NCBI GenBank assembly: GCA_031181145.1
Contig: JAPSLB010000009.1
Coordinates: forward strand, 25,983 to 89,982
DNA from: Microvirga sp.
GTDB taxonomy: Bacteria; Pseudomonadota; Alphaproteobacteria; Rhizobiales; Beijerinckiaceae
DNA: 64,000 nucleotides
Reading direction: 5' to 3'
This document shows, in pieces, positions 1 to 9,522 of the stretch; positions within the stretch are counted from its first letter, which is position 1; the number at the start of each line of letters is the position of its first letter. A program made the position numbers and the translations under genes. The notes under the pieces are model-generated. The model searched no databases and was not told the origin of the DNA. It worked only from the letters and a program-made list of their open reading frames with translations.

Positions 1-11
1 CCCTTCTTCCC

Positions 12-2768
12 TCAAGAACCGTTGATGATGGCCTCGATCCGGGCCGCAAGGATGTCGAGGGTGAAGGGTTTGGCGATGACCTCCATGCCGCCCCCTAAGG
101 ATCCGGCAGGGAGAAGATTACTCTCGATGTAGCCGGTCATGAAGAGCACCTTCAAATCCGGCCGCCGATCGCGGGAGGCATCGGCGAGCTGCCGCCCATT
201 CAGGCCGGGCAGTCCGACATCGGTCAGGAGAAGATCGACCGGCGATCCGGATTGCAGGATCGCGAGCCCCTGCGATCCATCCTCCGCCTGAAGAACGCGA
301 TACCCCTCCTCCTGGAGCCTCTCCACGATAAGATCGCGCACGACGCACTCGTCCTCGACCACGAGCACGGTCCCGTGAGCCTTCGCGCGGGCCGGCGGCG
401 CCTTCGCGGCGGACGGGCTCTGAGGCTCGGCTTCTTCTCCAACGTGGCGCGGAAGGAAGATCCTGACGGTCGTCCCTCGACCGGCTTCCGAATAGATCCT
501 GACATGTCCACCGGACTGCTTGACGAATCCGTACACCATGGAGAGGCCGAGGCCCGTACCCTGGCCCGTGGGCTTCGTAGTGAAAAAGGGTTCGAAGGCC
601 CTCGCGAGCACATCGTCGGACATGCCGGCTCCGGCATCGGACACCGACACGGCGACATATTGGCCAGGCTTCACGTCCTGCTGAGTGGCCGCATAGGCCC
701 GATCCAACTCGACATTCGCCGTTTCGATGACGATGGAGCCTCCATGGGCCATGGCGTCCCGGGCATTGATGACGAGATTGAGCAGTGCATTCTCCAGCTG
801 GTTGGGATCGCAGAAGATCCGCCAGAGGTCCTGGCCGGGCCTCAGCTCGACGCCGATCGTTTCTCGGATCGTGCGCCGGAAGAGTTCGTCCATCGCGGCC
901 ACGAGACTATTCGCATCGACGGGCTTGGGTTCGAGCGGCTGGCGCCTGGAAAAGGCGAGAAGGCGATGCGTGAGCGCAGCAGCCCGGTTCGCCGAGGACA
1001 TGGCAGCCTCGACATAGCGTCCGATTTCGCCCGTTCGCCCCTGCGCGAGGCGCGTTCGGACGAGATCCAGGCTGCCGATCACGCCGGTCAGCAGATTGTT
1101 GAAGTCGTGAGCGATGCCGCCGGTCAGCTGGCCCACAGCCTCCATCTTCTGGGACTGCCGCAATGCTTCCTCAGCCTGCCTCAGCGCCTCGGTCGCCTCC
1201 CTCTCGGCCGTGATGTCGCGCCCCACCGCATGGATGAAACTCTCATCCGAAACGGCCGTCCAGGCGATCCACCGATAGGATCCGTCCCGGTTGCGAAGCC
1301 TGCTGTCGATACTGCAGGTACTCGAATCCCGTGCAAGTCGCTTAACTGCCTGACGGGCGTCGTTCAGATCATCCGGATGAATGAGATCGAGGATCGACGA
1401 TCGAGTGAGATCACCGCTCCTCCAGCCGAGCATTCGGCTCCAGGCAGGATTGGCCGCTATGATCGCCCCCGTGAAATCGACAACGAGCATGAGGTCGGTC
1501 GAAAGACGCCAGAGGCGGTCCCGATCACGCGTCCGCTCCTGGACACGCTTCTTCAGCTTGGCGTTCAGATGGGCCAATGCCTCCGCGGCCACCTTCTGAT
1601 CCTGGATATCGGTGTTGGTGCCGATCCACCGAATGACGCTTCCGGCAGGATTCCGAACGGGAACAGCTGTTGTCAGGAACCAGCGATAGGTCCTGTCGCT
1701 CGCCCTCCTGAGCCTGACCTCGCTTTCGAAGAGCGCCCCCTGTTGCAATGCCTCTCGCCAGGCTCGCGCGACCACCGGATAATCGTCCCGATGGATGATG
1801 CGCTCCCAGGCTCCCGCCGCGAGTTCGTCGAGAGTGACGCCGAGGAAATCGTGGAAGCGCCCGTTGAACCACGCAACCGATCCATCCGGTCCCGCCTCCC
1901 ACACCTGGTGAGGAACGGCCTCGAGAAGAGCCCGGAACCGCGCCTCGCTGGCGCGCAGCGCCTCTTCCGACGCCTTGCGGTCTGTGATGTCCCGGTAGAA
2001 GGTCACGATGCCGCCCGGAACGGGACAGAGGCGCAGTTCGAGCCAGCGGTCCTTCCCGAAGCCGAGATAGCGGCGTTCGATCGACAGTTGCACCTGCTCC
2101 GCGAGGCATTTCCGATAGGCGTCCTCCAGGATGGAGCCCGCCGATGTGGGCCACGCCTCCCAATGCGTCTTGCCGATGATCGCGTCAGCCTCTCGCCCGT
2201 CATATGTGAGGGCGGCGGGGTTCAGCCTGGTGACCCGGAACTCCTCGTCGAAGGCGACGAAGCCATCACCCAGAACCTCCAGGATCGCCTCCGACCGCTC
2301 GTTGCGGGCGCTCAATTCTCGTTCCCGCCGGACGCGGGCGGTCACGTCGCTGCCATGAACGGCTACTCCGAGGAGGGCCCCGCTCTCCTCCCGGACGGGC
2401 CGGAATGAAAACTCGACCCACCGCTCCTCGGCTGCGTGCTCGGGCCTCGTCTGAGAAAAGATGGGCACCTGAAGAGGATCGGGAGACGTGATGCCGGCAC
2501 GAACCTGATCGAGATGCTCTTTGAAACCGGCCCAACGGGCCAGGGGCGTCTCGTCCAGGGGAAGATCGGTGACGTCCCGGCCTCCGGTCAATTGCCGAAA
2601 ATGGTTGTTCGTCAGGAGAACGGTATCGTTCCGGCTGTGCAGACAGCAAAAGAAGCCAGGTCCCTGCCGGAGAATGGACAGAAATTGCGCGCTCGAGGCG
2701 TCGGGCGCACCGAGGCCGATGGCGTCGGCACGGGAGCCGCGCAGGTGAGGAGTGACGTTATCGTTCAT
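12..2768 (-). CDS. PAS-domain hybrid histidine kinase with C-terminal receiver
   Basis: A 918-residue sensor kinase. Four PAS-type sensory regions lie at about residues 30-145, 155-265, 275-390 and 420-525. The H-box GGIAHDFNN puts the phospho-accepting histidine at H554. The ATPase domain shows NLVINARDAM (N668), DAGAGM and GTGLGLSM. A receiver domain at about 800-918 has the phospho-acceptor D850 (LLLTDVGLPG) and conserved K900. No membrane segment is visible, so it is probably cytoplasmic and senses through PAS ligands that cannot be predicted here. No separate response-regulator gene is adjacent, so the attached receiver may be the output or a relay step. The ATG at 2768 has a good promoter upstream. 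Family assignment is firm; signal and target are unknown. Confidence 0.93.
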   Translation of the reverse strand: MNDNVTPHLRGSRADAIGLGAPDASSAQFLSILRQGPGFFCCLHSRNDTVLLTNNHFRQLTGGRDVTDLPLDETPLARWAGFKEHLDQVRAGITSPDPLQVPIFSQTRPEHAAEERWVEFSFRPVREESGALLGVAVHGSDVTARVRRERELSARNERSEAILEVLGDGFVAFDEEFRVTRLNPAALTYDGREADAIIGKTHWEAWPTSAGSILEDAYRKCLAEQVQLSIERRYLGFGKDRWLELRLCPVPGGIVTFYRDITDRKASEEALRASEARFRALLEAVPHQVWEAGPDGSVAWFNGRFHDFLGVTLDELAAGAWERIIHRDDYPVVARAWREALQQGALFESEVRLRRASDRTYRWFLTTAVPVRNPAGSVIRWIGTNTDIQDQKVAAEALAHLNAKLKKRVQERTRDRDRLWRLSTDLMLVVDFTGAIIAANPAWSRMLGWRSGDLTRSSILDLIHPDDLNDARQAVKRLARDSSTCSIDSRLRNRDGSYRWIAWTAVSDESFIHAVGRDITAEREATEALRQAEEALRQSQKMEAVGQLTGGIAHDFNNLLTGVIGSLDLVRTRLAQGRTGEIGRYVEAAMSSANRAAALTHRLLAFSRRQPLEPKPVDANSLVAAMDELFRRTIRETIGVELRPGQDLWRIFCDPNQLENALLNLVINARDAMAHGGSIVIETANVELDRAYAATQQDVKPGQYVAVSVSDAGAGMSDDVLARAFEPFFTTKPTGQGTGLGLSMVYGFVKQSGGHVRIYSEAGRGTTVRIFLPRHVGEEAEPQSPSAAKAPPARAKAHGTVLVVEDECVVRDLIVERLQEEGYRVLQAEDGSQGLAILQSGSPVDLLLTDVGLPGLNGRQLADASRDRRPDLKVLFMTGYIESNLLPAGSLGGGMEVIAKPFTLDILAARIEAIINGS

Positions 2769-2884
2769 AACGTTCGAACTTCGGGTATCCTGCGCTTCCG
2801 GAGATGCGGTATCGGCCTTCCGGGCCGATGCCGCCCCATTCCGATCCGACCGGGGAACGAGTGCCGCCTCATGCGGAGAGCATC

Positions 2885-2913
2885 ACTTTAAATGCTATTT
2901 CATTGCATTTCAA
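2885..2913 (-). promoter_or_regulatory. Putative sigma-70 promoter of the hybrid kinase gene
   Basis: On the minus strand, TTGAAA (2913-2908) and TAAAGT (2890-2885) are separated by exactly 17 nt, about 117 nt before the kinase start. An 8-bp palindrome GTTCGAAC lies at 2773-2780 just ahead of the start codon. Assignment is by sequence only. Confidence 0.45.
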
Positions 2914-2965
2914 CTGCCCTCGAATCGGTCATGTCCGAGTGGAATTCGCTAAGATCAGGCCCGGT

Positions 2966-3316
2966 TCAGAAGTTCCGTCCATCCACGGAGATGATCTCGA
3001 GCTGCGACGGATCCACGTCCTCGAGACACCGAATGTTGATGGCTGCGGTCGCCTCTCCTGTAGGCTTCCTGCCTTCCCCGAAAGGCGCGCACCCGCAGGT
3101 GGCGCAGAATCGATGCTGGATCGTATGCGTGTTGAAGGTGTAGGTGGAAAGGTTCTCCTCGCCGCGAAGGACATCGAGGGATGCCCGGGGCACGAATGTC
3201 AGGAGATAGCCCTTCCGGCTGCAATGGGAACAGTTGCATTCGATCGCCTGCTGAAGGTCAGCGTCGACTGCGAACGCAACCCGGCCGCAATGGCAGGAGC
3301 CTTTGTACAGAGCCAT
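2966..3316 (-). CDS. GFA/CENP-V family zinc-binding protein
   Basis: A 116-residue protein of the family named after glutathione-dependent formaldehyde-activating enzyme. The zinc-ligand cysteines are in the expected order: CHCG near residue 8, CNCSHC near 28-33, and FCATCGC near 74. The length is normal for a single-domain member. Many members have no proven enzymatic role, so formaldehyde-glutathione chemistry should not be assumed. It is transcribed toward the kinase gene with about 200 nt between them, so co-transcription is uncertain. Confidence 0.85.
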   Translation of the reverse strand: MALYKGSCHCGRVAFAVDADLQQAIECNCSHCSRKGYLLTFVPRASLDVLRGEENLSTYTFNTHTIQHRFCATCGCAPFGEGRKPTGEATAAINIRCLEDVDPSQLEIISVDGRNF

Positions 3317-3340
3317 TCCAGTTCCTCCTAAAACCCGATC

Positions 3341-3604
3341 TCATAGAGCCGTGATCAGCGTCACGATGAGGCCTGCCCCGATCACTGCGACGAAGCGATC
3401 GTTCATCGTGAGCGGCTCGGCCCTGCCCTGCGCCGCCATTTGGCCGATGATGATGTCGATGACCAGCGACGCTGCGAACGGCCATGCGGCCGGAGGCACG
3501 GCCATCTGCTGCCATTCGGGATACTGCCTGACGAGAAAACCGATCGCGATGCCGGAAACCAGCACCGCCCCAATGTAGAGAAGCCTCATGCGCGACACGG
3601 CCAT
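3341..3604 (-). CDS. Small hydrophobic membrane protein coupled to ppdK
   Basis: An 87-residue protein with hydrophobic stretches at about residues 7-24, 40-58 and 70-87, suggesting two or three membrane helices. Its ATG directly follows the TAA stop of ppdK with no gap, the arrangement expected for translational coupling, and this decides the start at 3604 over an internal Met at residue 6. I do not recognise the family and assign no function. The exact abutment and intact frame argue that it is a real gene. Confidence 0.65.
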   Translation of the reverse strand: MAVSRMRLLYIGAVLVSGIAIGFLVRQYPEWQQMAVPPAAWPFAASLVIDIIIGQMAAQGRAEPLTMNDRFVAVIGAGLIVTLITAL

Positions 3605-6283
3605 TTACGCCTGGCTCGCGGCCTTGTTGCCGAGCGCCGCCTGGGCCGCCGCGAGGCGCGCGATCGGCACGCGGTACGGCGAGCAGGACACGTAATCGAG
3701 CCCGATCGCCTGGCAGAAGTGGATCGATGCCGGATCGCCGCCATGCTCGCCGCAGATGCCGAGCTTGATGTTCGCCCTCGTCTTCCTGCCGCGCTCAGCC
3801 GCGAGCCTGATCAGCTCGCCTACGCCCTCCTGATCGATGGTGACGAACGGGTCGGCGGGCAGCAGGCCCTTCTGCGTATATGTGCCGAGGAACGACGCCG
3901 CGTCATCGCGCGAGATGCCGAGCGTCGTCTGCGTAAGGTCGTTGGTGCCAAACGAGAAGAACTCCGCCGATTCCGCAATTTCGCCCGCACGCAAAGCCGC
4001 GCGCGGCAGCTCGATCATCGTGCCGACCTGATACTCGACCGCCACGCCGGTTTCCTTGGCGACCGCCTCCGCCATGGCGACGATGCGCTCCTTCACGAGG
4101 TCGAGTTCCGGCTTGGTCATGACGAGCGGCACCATGATCTCCGGCACTACGGGCTCGCCCGTGCTGCGTCCGGCCTCCACCGCTGCTTCGAAGATGGCGC
4201 GCGCCTGCATCTCGGCGATCTCAGGATAGGCCACCGCCAGACGGCAGCCGCGGAAGCCGAGCATCGGGTTGAACTCGTGCAGCTCGCGGGCGCGATGCTT
4301 CAGCTTGTCGACCGAAGCGTTCATCGCCTTCGCCACTTCCTCCATCTCCTCTTCCGAGTGCGGCAGGAACTCGTGCAGCGGCGGATCGAGCAGGCGGATC
4401 GTCACCGGCAGGCCGCTCATGATCGTGAACAGCTCGACGAAGTCCTTGCGCTGCATCGGCAGCAGCTTCGCGAGGGCCGCGCGGCGGCCCGCCTCGTCGT
4501 CGGAGAGAATCATCTCGCGCACCGCCACGATGCGGTCGCCCTCGAAGAACATGTGCTCCGTGCGGCAAAGCCCGATGCCCTCCGCGCCGAAGGTGCGGGC
4601 GGTGTTGGCGTCGAGTGGCGTCTCCGCATTGGCGCGCACCTTCATACGGCGCACCTGATCGGCCCATCCCATGAGGGTGGCGAACTCGCCGGAGAGTTCG
4701 GGTTCCAGCATCTTCACCTGGCCCAGCAGCACCTGCCCATTCGAGCCGTCGATGGTGAGGACGTCGCCCTTCTTCAGCGTCTGACCGGCGACGGTCATGG
4801 TCTGCTTCTGATAGTCCACGCGGATCGAGCCCGCGCCGGACACGCAGGGCTTGCCCATGCCGCGCGCGACCACCGCCGCATGCGAGGTCATGCCGCCGCG
4901 CGTGGTGAGAATGCCCTCGGCCGCATGCATGCCGTGGATGTCCTCCGGCGAGGTCTCGACGCGCACGAGAATGACCTTCCGGCCCGCCTTCTTGGCGGCT
5001 TCCGCGTCATCCGAGTTGAACACGATCTCGCCCGAGGCCGCGCCCGGCGAGGCGGGCAGGCCCGATGCGAGGATCTTGCGCTCGGCCTTCGGGTCGATGG
5101 TCGGGTGCAGGAGCTGGTCGAGCGCCGCGGGCTCGACGCGGGTGATCGCCTCCTCCTGCGTGATCAGGCCCTCGGAGGCCAGCTCCACCGCGATGCGCAG
5201 CGCCGCTTTCGCCGTGCGCTTGCCGTTGCGGGTCTGGAGCATCCAGAGCTTGCCCTTCTCCACCGTGAATTCCATGTCCTGCATGTCACGGTAGTGCTTC
5301 TCGAGAATGCCGTAGATGCGCACCAGCTCGGCATAGGCCTGCGGCATCGCGTTTTCCATGGAGGGTTTGTCGGAGCCGGAGGCGATTCGGGCGGCTTCCG
5401 TGATGTCCTGCGGCGTGCGGATGCCGGCCACCACGTCCTCGCCCTGCGCATTGATGAGGAACTCGCCGTAGAGCTGCTTCTCGCCGGTGGAGGGGTTGCG
5501 GGTGAAGGCGACGCCCGTGGCGGAGGTCTCGCCCATGTTGCCGAACACCATGGCCTGCACGTTCACCGCCGTGCCCCAGCTCGCCGGGATGCCGTGCAGC
5601 TCCCGGTACTTGATGGCGCGGCTGTTCATCCAGGAGCCGAACACGGCCCCGATGGCGCCCCAGAGCTGCTCCTGAGGCTCCTGCGGGAAGGGCCTGCCGA
5701 GTTCCTTCTCGACCAGGGCCTTGTAGCGCGGGATCAGGCCCTTCCAATCGTCGGCCGACAGATCCGTGTCGAGGGTGTAGCCCCTGCGGTCCTTGAACTC
5801 GTCGAGCACTTCCTCGAAGTGGTGGTGTCCGAGCCCCAGCACCACGTTGGAATACATGGTGATGAAGCGGCGGTAGGAATCGTAGGCGAAGCGCTCGTCG
5901 CCGGCGCCCTTGGCCAGAGCCTCGACGGTCACGTCGTTGAGGCCGAGATTGAGAACCGTATCCATCATGCCGGGCATCGAGGCGCGGGCGCCGGAGCGGA
6001 CGGAGACGAGCAGCGGGTTCTGGGCGTCGCCGAAGGTACGGCCCGTCAGCCGCCCCACGAACTCAAGAGCTTTCTCGACCTGATCTTTCAGCTCCTGCGG
6101 ATAGGAGCGGCCATGGTCATAATAGTAGGTGCAAACTTCCGTGGTGATGGTGAAGCCCGGAGGAACCGGCAGCCCCAGATTAGACATCTCGGCGAGATTC
6201 GCCCCCTTGCCGCCGAGCAGGTTCTTCATTCCCGCCTCGCCCTCGGCCTTCCCATCCCCGAAGGTATAGACCCACTGCGTCAT
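3605..6283 (-). CDS. ppdK: Pyruvate, phosphate dikinase
   Basis: An 892-residue enzyme that interconverts pyruvate, ATP and phosphate with phosphoenolpyruvate, AMP and pyrophosphate. The N-terminal ATP-grasp region begins with GGKGANLAEM. The central phosphohistidine domain carries TRGGMTSHAAVVARG, whose histidine shuttles the phosphate. The C-terminal PEP/pyruvate barrel contains LGICGEHGGDP. Length matches bacterial PPDK. The start follows a purine-rich AAGGGG on the minus strand. The next gene downstream, an 87-residue membrane protein, starts on the base after this stop codon. No PPDK regulatory protein gene is nearby. Likely role: gluconeogenic or anaplerotic PEP supply in the cytoplasm. 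Confidence 0.97.
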   Translation of the reverse strand: MTQWVYTFGDGKAEGEAGMKNLLGGKGANLAEMSNLGLPVPPGFTITTEVCTYYYDHGRSYPQELKDQVEKALEFVGRLTGRTFGDAQNPLLVSVRSGARASMPGMMDTVLNLGLNDVTVEALAKGAGDERFAYDSYRRFITMYSNVVLGLGHHHFEEVLDEFKDRRGYTLDTDLSADDWKGLIPRYKALVEKELGRPFPQEPQEQLWGAIGAVFGSWMNSRAIKYRELHGIPASWGTAVNVQAMVFGNMGETSATGVAFTRNPSTGEKQLYGEFLINAQGEDVVAGIRTPQDITEAARIASGSDKPSMENAMPQAYAELVRIYGILEKHYRDMQDMEFTVEKGKLWMLQTRNGKRTAKAALRIAVELASEGLITQEEAITRVEPAALDQLLHPTIDPKAERKILASGLPASPGAASGEIVFNSDDAEAAKKAGRKVILVRVETSPEDIHGMHAAEGILTTRGGMTSHAAVVARGMGKPCVSGAGSIRVDYQKQTMTVAGQTLKKGDVLTIDGSNGQVLLGQVKMLEPELSGEFATLMGWADQVRRMKVRANAETPLDANTARTFGAEGIGLCRTEHMFFEGDRIVAVREMILSDDEAGRRAALAKLLPMQRKDFVELFTIMSGLPVTIRLLDPPLHEFLPHSEEEMEEVAKAMNASVDKLKHRARELHEFNPMLGFRGCRLAVAYPEIAEMQARAIFEAAVEAGRSTGEPVVPEIMVPLVMTKPELDLVKERIVAMAEAVAKETGVAVEYQVGTMIELPRAALRAGEIAESAEFFSFGTNDLTQTTLGISRDDAASFLGTYTQKGLLPADPFVTIDQEGVGELIRLAAERGRKTRANIKLGICGEHGGDPASIHFCQAIGLDYVSCSPYRVPIARLAAAQAALGNKAASQA

Positions 6284-6497
6284 CGCTTAACCCCTTGGCT
6301 CGAGAAACGCCCTGCTGCCGCACTGATCTTGGCTTGAAGCATCTGGTTCCCAAACGCAAGCTGAACAGCCAAGGTTCCTTTGTTGCAGAACGAGCGGACA
6401 AAGTATCCCTTTGGGGATGGGATGCTCCACTCTCTCCAATGGCCGGGTCCGACCCGGCCCGCCACGCCCTTCAGTGTCGCATCGTACCGAAACGTGA

Positions 6498-6560
6498 ATG
6501 CCCGGCACAGGGCCGGGCACGACGAAGAGTTTCGGAAAGGCCGGGACGTGCCCGGCCGTG
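6498..6560. repeat. REP-like double palindrome between ldt and ppdK genes
   Basis: Two GC-rich inverted repeats lie side by side: GCCCGGC at 6500-6506 with GCCGGGC at 6512-6518, and GGCCGGG at 6539-6545 with CCCGGCC at 6551-6557. The first is followed by the tail CACGACGAAGA, close to the ATGACGAA tail of other copies in this window. It lies in the 297-nt gap 6284-6580, where I see no gene. Confidence 0.7.
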
Positions 6561-6580
6561 ATGCCTTCAGGATCGTCTGG

Positions 6581-7231
6581 TCACGCCCGATAGCGCCCGT
6601 TGCGTTTCACGTAGACCGTGGCCCCGACCGGGACGCGCTCGTAGAGATCCACGATGTCCTCGTTCAGCATGCGCACGCAGCCGGACGAGACCTGCTCGCC
6701 GATGCTCCAGGGCTCGTTGGTGCCGTGGATGCGGAAGAGAGTGTCCCTCCCGTCCTGGTAGAGGTAGAGGGCGCGGGCGCCGAGCGGGTTGTCGAGGCCG
6801 GCCTGGAGGTGGTTCGGCAGGTCGGGCTTGATGCTCTTCATGGTCTTGGTGGGCGACCAGGCGGGCCACACGCCCTTGCGGCCGATCGAGGCCACGCCCT
6901 TCCAGGAGAAGCCCTGCTTGCCGACGCCGACGCCGTAGCGAATCGCCTTCCTGTCGGGCTGCACGAGGTAGAGCATGCGATCGTCGATATCGACCACGAT
7001 GGAGCCGGGCTTCTCGGGTCCGTCGTAATTCACCGTCTGCCGGGCGTATTTCGGATCCATCCGGCTGCGGTCGACCAGCGGCACGTCGAAAGGCTTGTCG
7101 GGCATGGAGCCGACGTACCAGGCCGCATATTCGTCCGCGGGAGCCTCGACGGGCGCGGAGGCCTGCTGGGTGGTTTGGCAAGCGGAAAGGGAAGCGCTCA
7201 GGAGAGCGCCGAGAAGCAGGCGTCGGATCAT
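6581..7231 (-). CDS. L,D-transpeptidase (YkuD family) lipoprotein
   Basis: A 216-residue exported enzyme. The N-terminus is a lipoprotein signal with lipobox LSAC, so the mature protein should be anchored by a lipidated cysteine at about residue 18. The YkuD catalytic region near residues 165-195 shows IHGTNEPWSIG followed by SSGCVRMLN; its cysteine is the nucleophile and the upstream histidine completes the site. Family members form 3-3 peptidoglycan cross-links or attach proteins to peptidoglycan. It lies between glyS and ppdK on the same strand but with gaps of 98 and 297 nt, so it is probably its own unit. Confidence 0.92.
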   Translation of the reverse strand: MIRRLLLGALLSASLSACQTTQQASAPVEAPADEYAAWYVGSMPDKPFDVPLVDRSRMDPKYARQTVNYDGPEKPGSIVVDIDDRMLYLVQPDRKAIRYGVGVGKQGFSWKGVASIGRKGVWPAWSPTKTMKSIKPDLPNHLQAGLDNPLGARALYLYQDGRDTLFRIHGTNEPWSIGEQVSSGCVRMLNEDIVDLYERVPVGATVYVKRNGRYRA

Positions 7232-7274
7232 GACTCAGATCTACCGGAAAAGGTGTCGCCGAGTACCTAGGGCC

Positions 7275-7302
7275 AAGAGGGGCGTTTGGCTGTGCCCCTC
7301 TT
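7275..7302 (-). other. Perfect 9-bp hairpin downstream of glyS
   Basis: AAGAGGGGC at 7275-7283 pairs with GCCCCTCTT at 7294-7302 around a 10-nt loop, 28 nt past the glyS stop. No T-run follows on the minus strand, so intrinsic termination is uncertain; it could instead stabilise the glyQS 3' end. Confidence 0.4.
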
Positions 7303-7329
7303 GCAACACATCACCGGGAATTAACGCTA

Positions 7330-9474
7330 TTACCCTTCGATCCGGGAGAAGTCGGCCACCGTGCGGGTCGCCTCGCGGATGCTGTTGAGGAGACGCAGGC
7401 GGTTCGCCCGGACGGCCGGGTCCTCCGCATTCACCGTCACCTTGTCGAAGAAGGAGTCGACCGGCTGGCGCAGACGGGACAAAGCGCGCATCGCGCCTTC
7501 GAAATCTTCCGATTCGACAGCGGCGGCGGTCTCCTCCCGGGCTTGGTGGAGAACGACCGCGAGGGCCTTCTCCTCGATGAGGCCGTGATCGTTGACGATC
7601 TGAAGATCGGGAACCTCGTCATAGGCGCGCCCGTCCTTCTTCTCCTCGATGCGCAGAATGTTGGCCGCGCGCCGGTAGCCGGCGAGGAGATTCGCGCCGT
7701 CTTCCGTGTCGAGGAAGCGCCCGAGCGCCTCCACGCGTCGGACGATCATGAGCAGGTCGTCCTGAGCATTCTCCGAACCTGTCGTGCCTTCGGCACTCCC
7801 CGCGCCGAGCGCGAACACCGCGTCGATGAGATCGTGACGCGCACCCTGATCGCGGAGATAAACCTTCAGGCGATCGGCGAAGAAGGAGAGAAGATCGTCA
7901 CCGGTTTCGCTCGCGGCATCCGTGACCTTCAACTGGCGGCTTCCCACGGCGAAGGCAGGCAGCAGACGAACACGAAGGCTGTTGTCGATCACCAACCTGA
8001 TCACGCCCAGCGCCGCGCGACGCAGGGCATAAGGATCCTTCGAGCCCGTGGGCTTCTCGTCGATGGCCCAGAAGCCCACGAGGGTGTCGATCTTGTCGGC
8101 GAGCGCCACGGCAACGGACACCGGATCGGCGGGCACGCGGTCGGACGGGCCGAGCGGCTTGTAGTGTTCTTCTATGGCGGCCGCGACCGACGGGTTCTCG
8201 CCCTGCAGCGTCGCGTAATAGCGGCCCATGAGGCCCTGCAACTCGGGGAACTCGCCGACCATCTCGGTCACGAGATCGGCCTTGGCGAGGCGGGCGGCGC
8301 GCCCGGCCAAAGCGGGATCGGCGCCGACGTAGGGCGCGATTTCCTTCGCCAGAGCCGCGATGCGCTCCACGCGCTCGTATTGCGTGCCGAGCTTTTCATG
8401 GAACACGATGCTCTTGAGCTTTTCGAGGCGCTCTTCGAGCTTCACCCTCTGGTCCGTCTCCCAGAAGAATTTGGCGTCGGACAGACGCGCGCGCACCACG
8501 CGCTCGTTGCCGCTGACAATGGTCCTGCCGCCATCGCTGGCGATGAGATTGGAGGTGAGCAGGAACCTGTTCGCGAGCTTGCCTGTCGCCGGATCGCGCA
8601 GCACGAAACATTTCTGGTTCGCCCGGATGGTGGTACGGATCACTTCCGGCGGAATGTCGAGGAAGGCTTCGTCGAAGGAGCCCATGAGCACCACGGGCCA
8701 TTCCACAAGGCCGGCAACCTCTTCCAGCAGGCCCTCGTCCTCGACGAGTTCGAGGCCCTGCGCGAAAGCGAGGTCCTTCGCATCGTGCAGGATCATGTCC
8801 TTGCGGCGATCCGCGTCGAGCACGACCTTCGCGCGCTCGAGGGCCGGGACGTAATCGTCGAAGCGCCTCACGCGGATCGGATCCGGCGCGAGGAAGCGAT
8901 GGCCATAAGTGACGTCGCCCGAGGCGATGCCGTCGACCTCGAAGCGCACGATCTCCGGATCCTCGGTCTCGGGACCGAAAGTGCAGAGGATCGATTGCAG
9001 CGGACGCACCCAGCGAAGCGAACCGGAATCCTTCGAAGCAGCGCCCCAGCGCATGGATTTCGGCCAGGGGAAGTTCCTGATGATCTGCGGCAGGATCTCG
9101 GCCAGCACGTCCGCGGTTGCGCGCCCGGGCTTTTCGATGACCGCTACGTAGAACTCGCCCTTCTTCGGATCGCTCTCGATCCTCGCCTGATCGATGGAGG
9201 CGAGACCCGCCCCCTTCAGGAAGCCCTGAATCGCCGCATCGGGCGAGCCGACGCGGGGGCCTTTGCGCTCCTCGCGCACGTCCTGGCCCTTCACGGGCAG
9301 GCCCATGACGGCGAGCGCGAGACGGCGAGGCGTGGCGAAGGCCTGCGCGCCCTCGTAGAGGAAGCCGCGCTCCACGAGCGCGTCGGTCACGAGCTTCTTC
9401 AGATCCTCCGCCGCGCGGCGCTGCATGCGGGCGGGGATTTCTTCGGAAAAGAGTTCGAGGAGAAGATCGGGCAT
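7330..9474 (-). CDS. glyS: Glycine--tRNA ligase beta subunit
   Basis: A 714-residue protein starting [18 protein letters not shown], the typical GlyS N-terminus, with the GlyS signature [17 protein letters not shown] in the first third and a C-terminal anticodon-binding region. With the alpha subunit it forms the tetrameric bacterial-type glycyl-tRNA synthetase that charges tRNA-Gly in the cytoplasm. It lies 48 nt downstream of glyQ on the same strand, the usual order. Length is normal for the family. No truncation is seen. Confidence 0.97.
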   Translation of the reverse strand: MPDLLLELFSEEIPARMQRRAAEDLKKLVTDALVERGFLYEGAQAFATPRRLALAVMGLPVKGQDVREERKGPRVGSPDAAIQGFLKGAGLASIDQARIESDPKKGEFYVAVIEKPGRATADVLAEILPQIIRNFPWPKSMRWGAASKDSGSLRWVRPLQSILCTFGPETEDPEIVRFEVDGIASGDVTYGHRFLAPDPIRVRRFDDYVPALERAKVVLDADRRKDMILHDAKDLAFAQGLELVEDEGLLEEVAGLVEWPVVLMGSFDEAFLDIPPEVIRTTIRANQKCFVLRDPATGKLANRFLLTSNLIASDGGRTIVSGNERVVRARLSDAKFFWETDQRVKLEERLEKLKSIVFHEKLGTQYERVERIAALAKEIAPYVGADPALAGRAARLAKADLVTEMVGEFPELQGLMGRYYATLQGENPSVAAAIEEHYKPLGPSDRVPADPVSVAVALADKIDTLVGFWAIDEKPTGSKDPYALRRAALGVIRLVIDNSLRVRLLPAFAVGSRQLKVTDAASETGDDLLSFFADRLKVYLRDQGARHDLIDAVFALGAGSAEGTTGSENAQDDLLMIVRRVEALGRFLDTEDGANLLAGYRRAANILRIEEKKDGRAYDEVPDLQIVNDHGLIEEKALAVVLHQAREETAAAVESEDFEGAMRALSRLRQPVDSFFDKVTVNAEDPAVRANRLRLLNSIREATRTVADFSRIEG

Positions 9475-9522
9475 GGGAGATCTGAAATCTGAGTGTTGAG
9501 GAAACGGGTGAGCGCGTGGCTT

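Noticed and set aside
252-2408. 718-codon plus-strand frame opposite the histidine kinase
   Set aside because: The minus-strand kinase has all catalytic motifs; this frame has none and is a codon-bias shadow.
3440-6337. 965-codon open frame on the plus strand opposite ppdK
   Set aside because: Antisense to a fully conserved enzyme; composition is His/Arg/Ala-rich as expected for the opposite strand of high-GC coding sequence, with no recognisable domain.
6498-6560. Paired palindromes considered as a CRISPR or a terminator pair
   Set aside because: Only two units with different arms and no regular spacers; no T-run. They match the dispersed REP-like family instead.
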